The notes under the pieces were generated by a model. It saw only the letters and a list, made by a program, of their open reading frames with translations. It did not search any database and was not told the origin of the DNA. From Actinomycetes bacterium (lineage in GTDB: Bacteria; Actinomycetota; Actinomycetes; Mycobacteriales; Mycobacteriaceae), in NCBI GenBank assembly GCA_023461275.1, contig JAEYMI010000020.1:1-64000 (forward strand): a stretch of 64,000 nucleotides of DNA, read 5' to 3'. Numbering within the stretch: the first letter of the stretch is position 1; every line of letters starts with the position of its first letter. The position numbers and the translations under genes were made by a program. Of the stretch, positions 53,179-62,804 are shown piece by piece.

Positions 53179-54825
53179 GTGGCCACCGAACAAGTACTGG
53201 AGCGTCCGACGCAGGACCAGCCGCCCCGTCGTCGACATCTGATCGCCGCCGGGGTGGCCGGTCTGGTCGCGGTCGGGGCCGGGCTGGCCGTCGGCGAACT
53301 GGGTGCGGTCCTCGCCGGACCGGACGCGTCGCCGTACTTCGCCGTCGGGTCGAGCGTCGTCGACCACACGCCCACCGCGGTGCGCGAATGGGCCATCACC
53401 ACGTTCGGGACGTCGGACAAGACGGCGCTGTTCACCGGAATGGGCGTCATCATCGCGGTGCTGGCAGCCGCATGCGGGGTCCTCGAACGACGATTCCCGC
53501 CGGTCGGATCAGCAGTCATCGCGCTGTTCGGGCTCGTCGGGGTGATCGCAGCGCTTGGACGACCGGATGCGAGCTGGACCGCTGCACTGCCATCGGTCGC
53601 GACGGCGGTGGTCGCTGTCGTGGTGTTGCGGTGGCTGGTGGGGCTGTTGCCCAAGGTGGCGAGAGATCTCGATACGGTCCCTCCGCTTCGCTCCGGGCCC
53701 GACTCGATCAGCAGAGACACGGTCCCTCCGCTTCGCTCCGGGTCCTACTCGATCAGCGGGGCAGCCGTGTCCCGACGCTTCATCCTTTCCGCCGCCGGAA
53801 TCGCCGTCGCCGCAGCAGGTGTCGGGGTGGTGGCGCGCAGGCTCGTCGCCGACGCCGCGCGCACCGTCGCCGACCGCGCGTCCCTCGTTCTGCCACGCCC
53901 GGCGTCACCCGCCGCGCCGCTACCGGCCGGCGTAGACCTACCCGACGCCATCCCGTTCGTCAGCTCCAACGCTGACTTCTACCGCATCGACACTGCCCTG
54001 CAGGTCCCCAACGTGACCACCGCCGACTGGTCGCTGCGCATCCACGGCATGGTCGACAACGAGCTCACCATCTCCTGGGACGAGCTGCTGGCCATGCCGA
54101 TGGTGGAGCGCTACACCACGCTCACGTGCGTCTCCAACGAGATCGGCGGCGACCTCATCGGCAACGCCCGATGGCTGGGCGTGCCGATGAAGACGCTGCT
54201 CGACCGCGCCGGCGTCAAACCCGGGTCGACGATGCTGCTGTCCACCAGCGTCGACGGATGGACTTGTGGCACACCGGTTTCCGCTGTCACCGATGGCCGC
54301 GACGCGCTGCTCGCCGTCGGCATGAACGGCCAGCCGCTGCCTGTCGAACATGGTTTCCCGGTCCGGCAGGTGGTGCCGGGTCTCTACGGTTACGTGTCGG
54401 CGACCAAGTGGGTGAGCGACTGGGAACTGACCACCTTCGAGAACGCGCAGGGCTACTGGACCACGCGCGGCTGGTCGGCGCTGGGACCGATCAAGCTCGC
54501 CTCCCGGATCGACCGCCCGTCGTCGAACAGCACTCTCCGCGCCGGCGAGGTGATCGTCGCCGGGACGGCGTGGGCCCAGCACACCGGCGTCCGATCGGTG
54601 GAGGTTCGCATCGACAACGGCCCGTGGCAACCCGCGCAGCTGGCCACCGAGTACAGCGTCGACACCTGGCGACAGTGGCGCTACTCCTGGGCCGCGACAC
54701 CGGGCACGCACACCGTCACCTGCCGCGCCATCGACAACAAGGGCACCCCGCAGATTGAAGCGATCGCCGATCCCATTCCCGACGGGGCGACCGGCCTGGA
54801 CTCGCGCACATATCAGGTCACCTGA
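53179..54825 (+). CDS. Membrane-bound molybdopterin oxidoreductase (sulfite oxidase-like)
   Basis: A 548-residue protein from GTG 53179. About four or five transmembrane helices occupy residues 18-210. A periplasmic Mo-cofactor domain follows, with the ligand Cys317 in T-L-T-C-V-S-N-E-I-G-G-D, then RWLGVPMKTLLDRAG and the late HGFPVRQVVPGLYGY. A C-terminal dimerisation domain (V-E-V-R-I-D-N-G-P-W) ends it. It oxidises sulfite or reduces a small oxidised compound in the cell envelope. Residues about 166-193 are encoded by a duplicated REP palindrome placed in frame between membrane helices. Confidence 0.82.
   Translation: MATEQVLERPTQDQPPRRRHLIAAGVAGLVAVGAGLAVGELGAVLAGPDASPYFAVGSSVVDHTPTAVREWAITTFGTSDKTALFTGMGVIIAVLAAACGVLERRFPPVGSAVIALFGLVGVIAALGRPDASWTAALPSVATAVVAVVVLRWLVGLLPKVARDLDTVPPLRSGPDSISRDTVPPLRSGSYSISGAAVSRRFILSAAGIAVAAAGVGVVARRLVADAARTVADRASLVLPRPASPAAPLPAGVDLPDAIPFVSSNADFYRIDTALQVPNVTTADWSLRIHGMVDNELTISWDELLAMPMVERYTTLTCVSNEIGGDLIGNARWLGVPMKTLLDRAGVKPGSTMLLSTSVDGWTCGTPVSAVTDGRDALLAVGMNGQPLPVEHGFPVRQVVPGLYGYVSATKWVSDWELTTFENAQGYWTTRGWSALGPIKLASRIDRPSSNSTLRAGEVIVAGTAWAQHTGVRSVEVRIDNGPWQPAQLATEYSVDTWRQWRYSWAATPGTHTVTCRAIDNKGTPQIEAIADPIPDGATGLDSRTYQVT
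53674..53757. repeat. Duplicated REP-like palindrome inside a coding sequence
   Basis: Two 39-bp copies (53674-53712 and 53719-53757) differ at two bases and are 45 bp, exactly 15 codons, apart. Each has the CCGCTTCGCTCCGGG core and ends ACTCGATCAGC. They encode the near-repeat D-T-V-P-P-L-R-S-G within the molybdopterin oxidoreductase. Confidence 0.85.
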
Positions 54826-54872
54826 GGGCACTGAAACCCCTGAGTGATCAATCCGACTGCATGAAAGCTGTT

Positions 54873-54902
54873 ATGTGCTCACATGCTATGTTCTCAGCAC
54901 AT
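54873..54902. promoter_or_regulatory. Inverted repeat upstream of the transhydrogenase operon
   Basis: ATGTGCT (54873-54879) and AGCACAT (54896-54902) are exact inverted copies with 16 nt between. The interval has a CACATGCTATGTTC stretch in otherwise GC-rich DNA. It lies about 120 bp before pntAA in the 196-bp gap and could be an operator or part of the promoter. No known motif matched. Confidence 0.35.
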
Positions 54903-55021
54903 TTGTGAGAATGGCGACAGCTACGAGCTGTGCCTCCAGCGCGTCGTTCGGACTGCGGAGGGACTCGCGGTCACCCCGCCAGGGTCCCCGGCCGCGCCCG
55001 ACGACGTGAACCCAGGACAAG

Positions 55022-56182
55022 GTGAGTGAATTGAGCGTCGGTGTCGTGCGCGAGACCGCCGAGGGGGAGCGCCGCGTCGCGCTGGTCCCCAAAGTGGTCT
55101 CGACATTGATTTCCAAAGGCGTCGAGGTGGTGGTCGAGTCCGGGGCCGGACTGGCCGCATTGATCCCCGACGACGCCTACACAGAGGCGGGAGCCACTAT
55201 CGGCGACCCGTATTCGGCTGATGTGGTGGTGCGCGTCGCACCCCCGTCGGATGCCGAAATCGCCAAACTGCGCGACGGGCAGAAGCTGATCGGCTTCCTC
55301 GCCCCGCGCAACGGCGACAACAAGATCGGTGCACTGAAGGCCGCCGGCGTAGAGGCTTACGCCGTCGAGGCCATTCCGCGTATCTCGCGCGCCCAGGTGA
55401 TGGACGCGCTGAGTTCGCAGGCCAACGTCGCCGGTTACAAGTCGGTCATCGTCGCGGCCGACCTGTCGACCCGATTCTTCCCGATGCTGACCACCGCCGC
55501 GGGCACCGTGAAGCCGGCCACCGTGCTGGTGCTCGGCGTCGGCGTGGCCGGGCTGCAGGCGCTGGCCACGGCCAAGCGTCTCGGCGGTCGCACCACCGGA
55601 TACGACGTCCGGCCCGAGGTGGCCGAGCAGGTCCGCTCCGTCGGTGCGCAGTGGCTCGATCTCGGGATCGACGCCGCAGGTGAGGGCGGGTACGCCCGTG
55701 AACTCACCGACGAGGAACGCGCCAAGCAGCAGCAGGCGCTCGAGGATGCCATCAAGGGCTTCGACATCGTCATCACCACCGCGCTGGTGCCCGGACGTCC
55801 GGCGCCGCGTCTGGTGACCGCCGCCGCCGTCGAGGGCATGAAGGCCGGCAGCGTCGTCGTCGACCTCGCGGGCGAGACCGGCGGTAACTGCGAGCTCACC
55901 GAGCCCGGACAGACCGTCGTCAAGCACGACGTCACGATCACCTCGCCGCTGAATCTCCCGGCCACCATGCCGGAGCACTCCAGCGAGCTCTACTCCAAGA
56001 ACCTGCTCGCACTCATCGAGCTGATGCTCGGCGAGAACGGCGCGATCACCCCGGACTTCGACGACGAGGTCATCGCGGCCGCGTGTGTTACGGGTGGCGG
56101 CGCCGGGAGCGCAGCGAGCGGGCCGAGTGCAACCGCGGCGAGCGAGCCGAACGTTAAGCCGAAAGTCGAGGGGAACGCCTGA
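55022..56182 (+). CDS. pntAA: NAD(P) transhydrogenase subunit alpha 1 (PntAA)
   Basis: A 386-residue soluble NAD(H)-binding subunit. It begins at GTG 55022 with V-G-V-V-R-E-T-A-E-G-E-R-R-V-A-L-V-P, carries the Rossmann GVGVAG at residues 172-177 and V-V-D-L-A-G-E-T-G-G-N-C-E-L-T later. It lacks transmembrane helices, which lie in the next gene; this is the three-subunit Rhodospirillum-type arrangement. With PntAB and PntB it uses the proton gradient to make NADPH from NADH. Its last 35 codons contain a REP-like stretch (G-A-G-S-A-A-S-G-P-S) that looks like a late addition. It overlaps pntAB by one base (TGATG). Confidence 0.92.
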   Translation: MSELSVGVVRETAEGERRVALVPKVVSTLISKGVEVVVESGAGLAALIPDDAYTEAGATIGDPYSADVVVRVAPPSDAEIAKLRDGQKLIGFLAPRNGDNKIGALKAAGVEAYAVEAIPRISRAQVMDALSSQANVAGYKSVIVAADLSTRFFPMLTTAAGTVKPATVLVLGVGVAGLQALATAKRLGGRTTGYDVRPEVAEQVRSVGAQWLDLGIDAAGEGGYARELTDEERAKQQQALEDAIKGFDIVITTALVPGRPAPRLVTAAAVEGMKAGSVVVDLAGETGGNCELTEPGQTVVKHDVTITSPLNLPATMPEHSSELYSKNLLALIELMLGENGAITPDFDDEVIAAACVTGGGAGSAASGPSATAASEPNVKPKVEGNA

Positions 56183-56483
56183 TGTACACCGGTTTGCTCG
56201 CGAATATCGCGATCCTGGTGCTCGCCGGGTTCGTCGGTTTCGCCGTCATCTCCAAGGTCCCCAACACCCTGCACACCCCGCTGATGTCGGGCACCAACGC
56301 CATCCACGGCATCGTCGTGCTCGGTGCGCTGGTGGTGCTCGGTAGCCTGCCGGCCGACGCAAACTGGGGCGTCCGGATCATTGCCTTCGTCGCGTTGATC
56401 TTCGGCACGCTCAACGTCGTCGGTGGCTTCCTGGTCACCGACCGCATGCTGGGCATGTTCAAGGGCAAGAAGGAGGCCGCCAA

Positions 56484-56487
<4 letters not shown>
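56182..56487 (+). CDS. pntAB: NAD(P) transhydrogenase subunit alpha 2 (PntAB)
   Basis: A 101-residue membrane subunit with three helices: residues about 4-24, 38-55 and 62-90. The N-x-L-H-T-P-L-M-S-G-T-N-A-I-H-G family stretch lies between them. It forms part of the proton channel with PntB. Its ATG overlaps the pntAA stop (TGATG, 56180-56184), and its own stop overlaps the pntB GTG start as GTGA, so the operon is tightly coupled. Confidence 0.92.
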
Positions 56488-58004
<1,517 letters not shown>

Positions 58005-58022
58005 GGACAACGGACCGTATAT

Positions 58023-58065
58023 CAGCGGGCTCGCGACTAGGGTTGCGAGCCCGCTGTTCCGTTTT
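58023..58065 (+). terminator. Rho-independent terminator after pntB
   Basis: CAGCGGGCTCGC and GCGAGCCCGCTG form a perfect 12-bp stem around about 10 nt, followed by TTCCGTTTT. It lies 19 bp after the pntB stop and faces the converging LysR gene. Confidence 0.85.
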
Positions 58066-58122
58066 CAACCTGGTTCAATTCATCCAGTGACTTATATCGG
58101 TTGGCGGCGCTCGCAATGCGGA

Positions 58123-59022
58123 TCAGAAGACAATCGGCGCCCGTAAACGGTCTCTCGCCATCGAAATGATCGGGCCGAGATCGTATGGGTTGTCCCTGTC
58201 GAGGCGCCAGATCAGAAAAGTCGACGTCATCTCGATGTCATCCGGCACCGGTTTGGTCACTACACCATCAACCTGCAGGTAGCGGTTCCACGGGATCTCC
58301 GGGTGGGCAGATGAGCAGCAACAGGCGCCTCCCAAGGCGATAATCGTGCTGAGCGCGCCGACAATCTCGAAGTGAACGTGCTCGATCTGATCCGCCCGTT
58401 CGAGATATGGCCGAAGCGACGGCGATGCCACAGCAGTCCCGGGCTGCAGCAGGAAGCGCAGTCCTGAGACATCTTCTGGCTCAACCACGGACAGCGAGGA
58501 ATAGCGAGGTTCGTCGGGCAGAACGATGGCCAGCCGCTCACGCATGACTTCCAGATGGCCGAACCGCTGATCCGAGCCGCGTGTCGTCGTCAAACCGAAT
58601 GCGAGTCGGCCACTTTGAATCTGCTCAAACTGTGCCGATGACTCCATCGCGTGGACGCGTGAGGTCGACGTCGGCGCGGCGAGCGTGAAGATGCCGAGGA
58701 TCATCTGTAGGACGCGGATCGGTACCGAGCGAAATCCGACATGCAGAATGTGGGGGCCAAATTTGCCTTGGATCAGTTCGCGCTCTACCGAATCGAGGCT
58801 CTCCGCAACGCGCTCAGCGTAGGGAATCAGAGTGAGCCCGAGCGGCGTCAGCTCAACGCTCCTGGTGCCGCGGACGAAGACGTCGCCTCCCAACTGATGC
58901 TCCAGCTGCCTGATCGTGCGACTCAGAGGTGATGGCGAGATTGATAGGTCTGTTGCTGCTTTGGTGAAACTCAAGGTCTTTGCAACGGCCAGGAAGTACT
59001 TGAGCTGGCGCGCGTCGATCAT
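58123..59022 (-). CDS. LysR-family transcriptional regulator
   Basis: The true start is ATG 59022 (MIDARQLKYFLAVAKTLSFT), which places the winged HTH (F-T-K-A-A-T-D-L-S-I-S-P-S-P-L-S-R-T-I-R-Q-L-E) at the usual position and gives 299 residues. The longer frame adds 33 residues of no homology. The effector-binding domain has an unusual run C-C-C-S-S in its second half. It is divergent from the lyase-permease operon across 231 bp, the classic arrangement for a LysR activator of that operon. Ligand likely the lyase substrate or product. Confidence 0.85.
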   Translation of the reverse strand: MIDARQLKYFLAVAKTLSFTKAATDLSISPSPLSRTIRQLEHQLGGDVFVRGTRSVELTPLGLTLIPYAERVAESLDSVERELIQGKFGPHILHVGFRSVPIRVLQMILGIFTLAAPTSTSRVHAMESSAQFEQIQSGRLAFGLTTTRGSDQRFGHLEVMRERLAIVLPDEPRYSSLSVVEPEDVSGLRFLLQPGTAVASPSLRPYLERADQIEHVHFEIVGALSTIIALGGACCCSSAHPEIPWNRYLQVDGVVTKPVPDDIEMTSTFLIWRLDRDNPYDLGPIISMARDRLRAPIVF

Positions 59023-59253
59023 GGTGATATCCAATGCGAAGAGTTGTGATGTGCAGACCTGATCAATTATGTCCTCTGGAGCAACAAAGTGTGGCCGGAG
59101 TGGACCTGGAGCTCCGGTCACTTCGGCTATAGATTCAGGGAATCCATTTCGCCGTAGCAGTCGATCTCGGGCGTTAACTCTCGAAACATCATTCGAAGTC
59201 CTCCACCCAAAACATGGCCGACAACTGTCGACCGCTTAGAAAGGCTGTGACCA

Positions 59254-60129
59254 TTGACAACCTTCGCCGACGTTGTTCGCACACATCAGCCACTGATAGT
59301 GCCCGGCGTCTACGACGGTATTTCCGCCCGCGTGGCTCATGCGCTTGCGTTTCCCGCGGTCTACATCGGAAGCTACGCAACGTCTGCGGCCACGTACGGA
59401 ATACCGGACCTCGGATACATCGGCTTGTCTGACATGGCCGACATGACCGCGCGGATTGCGGACGTGGTCGACTGCCCGATCATCGTAGACGGCGAAAATG
59501 GTTGGGGCACAGCACTTCAGGTCGCACGCGCGATCCGAACGATCGAGCGGGCCGGCGCATGTGCGGTGCACATTGAGGATCACGAGTTCGGCAAGCATCT
59601 GATCGACGAGCTGCAGGTACTGCCACTTGGCCGAGCCGTCGACAAGATTCACGCCGCCGTCGATGCGCGCGCCGATGAGGACTTCGCTGTGATCGCTCGG
59701 ACCGATCTCGGTGGTGATGAAGCAGTGGATCGTGCGTTGGCCTTCCAAACGGCCGGTGCGAGTGCGATTTTCATCGCGGGTGACATGGAGGCTGCGCAGT
59801 GGGATCGGGTTCGGGCCGAGGTGACGGTGCCGGTTGTCACAGTGGATTCGCCGCAGCACAGTGCCGACGACCTCGCGAAGCTCGGAGCCGACGTAATCCT
59901 CTACTGGGGGCTGTCGGTGGTGGCCGCTTTGGATGGCCTCGAGCGTGCTTTGGGCGCGTTGAAGACGTCTGCGGGCTCGCTCGTTGTTGGCGAGGGTCTA
60001 CGCGACTGGCGCTCGGCTGATGTCTTCTTTGGCATCAACGAAATGCGTTTGGCTGCAGCGAAATACGGATTGACAGGACAGAGCGGATCGTCCTCCGCAC
60101 CTGACCTACGGACCGAAACAGAGGAATGA
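59254..60129 (+). CDS. PEP mutase/isocitrate lyase-superfamily protein (divergent active site)
   Basis: Starts at TTG 59254 behind AAAGG; 291 residues. The TIM-barrel pattern of the PEP mutase/isocitrate lyase superfamily is visible: V-P-G-V-Y-D-G-I-S-A-R, G-S-Y-A-T-S-A, V-D-G-E-N-G-W-G at residues 78-85, and A-C-A-V-H-I-E-D-H at 102-110. Where lyases carry K-(K/R)-C-G-H, this reads E-F-G-K-H, without the cysteine. The D-x-D metal motif is D79-G-E81. So 2-methylisocitrate lyase activity is unlikely. An oxaloacetate decarboxylase, dimethylmalate lyase or phosphonopyruvate hydrolase type reaction is more plausible. Coupled by ATGA to the permease. Confidence 0.75.
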   Translation: MTTFADVVRTHQPLIVPGVYDGISARVAHALAFPAVYIGSYATSAATYGIPDLGYIGLSDMADMTARIADVVDCPIIVDGENGWGTALQVARAIRTIERAGACAVHIEDHEFGKHLIDELQVLPLGRAVDKIHAAVDARADEDFAVIARTDLGGDEAVDRALAFQTAGASAIFIAGDMEAAQWDRVRAEVTVPVVTVDSPQHSADDLAKLGADVILYWGLSVVAALDGLERALGALKTSAGSLVVGEGLRDWRSADVFFGINEMRLAAAKYGLTGQSGSSSAPDLRTETEE

Positions 60130-61550
60130 TCAACATGAACGACGAACTATCAGACAACGTGGCTGTCGACGATGAAACAGGATTGGAGACCGGCCAGATC
60201 GGTCGAGCGGGACTGGTATCGCTGTCCCTATCGTCGTTCCTACCCGCGGTTGGTATGGCACTGGCGCCCTTCCTGCTCTACGTCACGGTGGGAGCGACAG
60301 CCTGGCTGCCGTCCCTGCTGTCGATGATCGCGATGATCTGCGTGGGCAAAGCGATCATCGCGTTTGCGCAGCGGTATGTTGCCACGGGTTCCCTGTACTC
60401 CTACGTCGGTGAGGTATTCGGCCGGTGGGCCGTGTACTTGGTGGGTGCCTCGCTGTTGGGTGGATTCATCGTTGCGACAGGCTCTCTCATTTCCACCGTG
60501 GGGGTATTCACGGGCAGCTTTCTCTCCAACATCGGTATGTCTGGTGCGATGGGAACTGGTCCGCAGTTGGTCATTCTGGTGGTCGCGGTGGCGGCGGCGT
60601 CGGCGGTTGCGTTGCGTGGCTTGGATACATCGGTGCTTGTCGCGGCGACGCTGACAGTGGTATCTCTTCCGCTACTCGTAGTGATCACGGCGGCAAGTGT
60701 CGTGCACAACGGCATCGACTTCGGCGCTCAGGTCACTTTCTCAGGAACGGGCGTGTCAGCGGTCTTCACTGGTATGGCCTTCGGTACCGCGTACCTATTG
60801 GGTTTCGAGAGCTGCGCCGCCTTGGCGGTCGAGACGAAGAACCCGAAGAGCTCGGTTCCCATCGCAGTGATGGTAGTCCCAGTGGTGTTGGGTACGCTCT
60901 TCACCGCCGCGACGGTGCTCCAAATCGGTGGTTTGGAGGCAGCCAAATCCCTTCTTGATCAGGGTATGTCGGCTCCCGCAGCGATCGCGACGGTGTCGGG
61001 ACTGGGTTCGTCAGTAGCGGTCGCCACTGACGCGGTCCTCGCAGTCTCGGTCTATGCGTCGTTGCTCGGCTTCATCAACTTTGGCTCACGTTTCCTGCTG
61101 ACCCTCTCCGATGACGGTCACCTCCCGAAGGCGGTGGGACGTGTCAGTGAGCAACGACGAATTCCGGTGGCCGGGATCGCCGTGATGTGTGTGGCAGGTC
61201 TGGCTGTTGCCATCGCATTCCTCTGTGCCACAGGAGACATCGTAGTCGCATACACAGACATCGCCCCTCTGTTCGTCGAGCTGTGGGTGCTGCCATACAT
61301 CCTGATCTGTGCCGCCGCTGTGGTTCTGACGTTCCGTATCGGCCAGCGATCCTGGGGCGTGCTGATCAGTTCGATCCTCGGTGGTGGGTTCATGGTGTGG
61401 CTCTACATAAACGGATTATCGGCAGGCGGAGTGTCGGGCGCGATGAGTTGGACTGCCGTGACCATGACCGCGGTCATCGTTGCGTTGTTTGCCATCGTTC
61501 GTCGTACAGCGCCGGTAGCGAATGGATCTGTGGCCAGTGAGGTCGGCTGA
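60126..61550 (+). CDS. APC-superfamily amino acid/organic acid permease
   Basis: A 474-residue permease with about 12 hydrophobic helices. The first contains L-S-L-S-S-F-L-P-A-V-G-M, and helix 6 the typical G-F-E-S-C-A-A-L-A-V-E-T-K-N-P-K-S-S-V-P. It imports a small organic substrate by proton or sodium symport. ATG 60126 overlaps the lyase stop (ATGA), so uptake and cleavage are co-translated. The divergent LysR protein probably senses the substrate. A terminator region follows at 61560-61630. Confidence 0.82.
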   Translation: MINMNDELSDNVAVDDETGLETGQIGRAGLVSLSLSSFLPAVGMALAPFLLYVTVGATAWLPSLLSMIAMICVGKAIIAFAQRYVATGSLYSYVGEVFGRWAVYLVGASLLGGFIVATGSLISTVGVFTGSFLSNIGMSGAMGTGPQLVILVVAVAAASAVALRGLDTSVLVAATLTVVSLPLLVVITAASVVHNGIDFGAQVTFSGTGVSAVFTGMAFGTAYLLGFESCAALAVETKNPKSSVPIAVMVVPVVLGTLFTAATVLQIGGLEAAKSLLDQGMSAPAAIATVSGLGSSVAVATDAVLAVSVYASLLGFINFGSRFLLTLSDDGHLPKAVGRVSEQRRIPVAGIAVMCVAGLAVAIAFLCATGDIVVAYTDIAPLFVELWVLPYILICAAAVVLTFRIGQRSWGVLISSILGGGFMVWLYINGLSAGGVSGAMSWTAVTMTAVIVALFAIVRRTAPVANGSVASEVG

Positions 61551-61592
61551 CCCATCAGCGGTGAGACTTCGGCTCACCACCGTATAAGAGCG

Positions 61593-61630
61593 AACTCTGC
61601 TCCGTCCGTGTATGCGGGCGGAGCAGAGTT
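61593..61630. terminator. Bidirectional terminator between converging operons
   Basis: A perfect 12-bp stem, AACTCTGCTCCG with CGGAGCAGAGTT, and a 14-nt loop. A smaller hairpin, GGTGAG/CTCACC, lies at 61560-61578. Both sit between the permease stop (61550) and the esterase stop (61659). Confidence 0.75.
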
Positions 61631-61658
61631 GGCTGTGCGAGTGAGTCTGCGGTGAGCC

Positions 61659-62630
61659 TCAACCGAGGTTCGCTCGGGCGAATCTGACTTGGCGCTGCCA
61701 CTGGTAGGAGCCACCGCCCTCGTGCCCGTTGAACTGGTAGACCTCAATGTCTTTGGCTGGTGACCCGTAATTGTTGAATGCAGCGAAAACACTTGACGGA
61801 GGACAGATGTCGTCCATCAACCCTACTGAGAAGAGCGCTGGAGCCGTCGATCGACGGGCCATGAACACGCCGTCGAAGAAGGACAGCGTATGGAAGACCC
61901 GTTCGACGTCGTTGCGCCGAACTGAGAGATAGCGCACCACTTCCTGATATGGATTGGACTCCACCTGCCCGATCACGTTGGGCAGGTTGCAGAGAAAAGG
62001 TACGTCGGGCATGACCGCAACCAGGCCATCGCTCAACGCCGCCGCCGCCAATGCGGTGCCGCCGCCCTGGCTGAGTCCGGTGAGCGAGACTGCCTCGGCA
62101 TCAACCACATCGAGAGTGCGGGCGGCGTCGATGCATCGCACGGCGTCGGTGAAAATCCGGCGATAGACGAAGTTCTCTGGCGAATCGATTCCGCGAGTGA
62201 GGAATCCCGATACCGATGGTCCGCTGCCGTGCGGGTCCGGAGTGGCTCCCTCGGCCAGCCAGCCGGAGCCTTGTCCTCGCACGTCCATGACGATGTGGGC
62301 AAAGCCCGACGACGCCCAGCCCAGATGCTGCCACGGCAGGCCGCGCCCGCCGTTGTACGGCGAGTACTCGACCACCGTGGGCAGCGGCACATTTGTATCG
62401 GCCGGTACGACCAACCAAGCGGCGATCGACTCTCCACCGAATCCGGGAAAACGCATGTCGAACACATCGACAGTGCGCAGCGGCGTATCGACACGGTCGA
62501 GCTGGACACCGTTGGCGGCGGCTCTGGACTCGGAGATGGTTTGAGACCAGAAGTCGTCGAAGTCGTTCGGTTCTGTCAGGGCAGGCCGATACTCGCGAAG
62601 TTGATCGAGTGGAGGGTCAAGACGTTGCAT
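61659..62630 (-). CDS. CE7-type esterase (acetylxylan esterase/cephalosporin-C deacetylase-like)
   Basis: A 323-residue cytoplasmic alpha/beta hydrolase of carbohydrate esterase family 7. It has D-F-D-D-F-W near the start, MDVRGQGSGW, nucleophile elbow GLSQGGGTAL, acid in GLMDDICPPS, and histidine in F-N-G-H-E-G-G-G. CE7 enzymes deacetylate small acetylated sugars and antibiotics. Here it follows a Baeyer-Villiger monooxygenase and a small protein on the same strand (22 bp gap), which suggests it cleaves the ester the monooxygenase makes. That pairing is known from ketone catabolism, though usually with another esterase family. Confidence 0.82.
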   Translation of the reverse strand: MQRLDPPLDQLREYRPALTEPNDFDDFWSQTISESRAAANGVQLDRVDTPLRTVDVFDMRFPGFGGESIAAWLVVPADTNVPLPTVVEYSPYNGGRGLPWQHLGWASSGFAHIVMDVRGQGSGWLAEGATPDPHGSGPSVSGFLTRGIDSPENFVYRRIFTDAVRCIDAARTLDVVDAEAVSLTGLSQGGGTALAAAALSDGLVAVMPDVPFLCNLPNVIGQVESNPYQEVVRYLSVRRNDVERVFHTLSFFDGVFMARRSTAPALFSVGLMDDICPPSSVFAAFNNYGSPAKDIEVYQFNGHEGGGSYQWQRQVRFARANLG

Positions 62631-62651
62631 GATCGTGCCTCTTCTTGATAC

Positions 62652-62804
62652 TCAGAATGAGGGAGAGGAGCCGGTCCAGAGAATGCCCTTGGCCAGTACC
62701 AGGGTCGCGTTGACTTCCTGGACTAACTCAGGTGTCTTCGACAGTGCGACAACGACTCCGGCGGCCCCGGCGAGGGTGGCAACGGTGGCGACGATGCGGT
62801 TCAT
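62652..62804 (-). CDS. Small hydrophobic protein (50 aa) coupled to the monooxygenase
   Basis: ATG 62804 overlaps the stop of the monooxygenase gene as ATGA (62801-62804) and has AAGGAG upstream. It encodes 50 residues: MNRIVATVATLAGAAGVVVA, a probable membrane helix, then S-K-T-P-E-L-V-Q-E-V-N. The clean overlap and ribosome-binding site argue it is real. Possible roles are a membrane anchor or partner for the monooxygenase. Homologues not recognised. Confidence 0.6.
   Translation of the reverse strand: MNRIVATVATLAGAAGVVVALSKTPELVQEVNATLVLAKGILWTGSSPSF

Noticed and set aside
59254..60129. 2-methylisocitrate lyase (prpB)
   Set aside because: The K-x-C-G-H catalytic motif is missing and no methylcitrate-cycle genes adjoin it.
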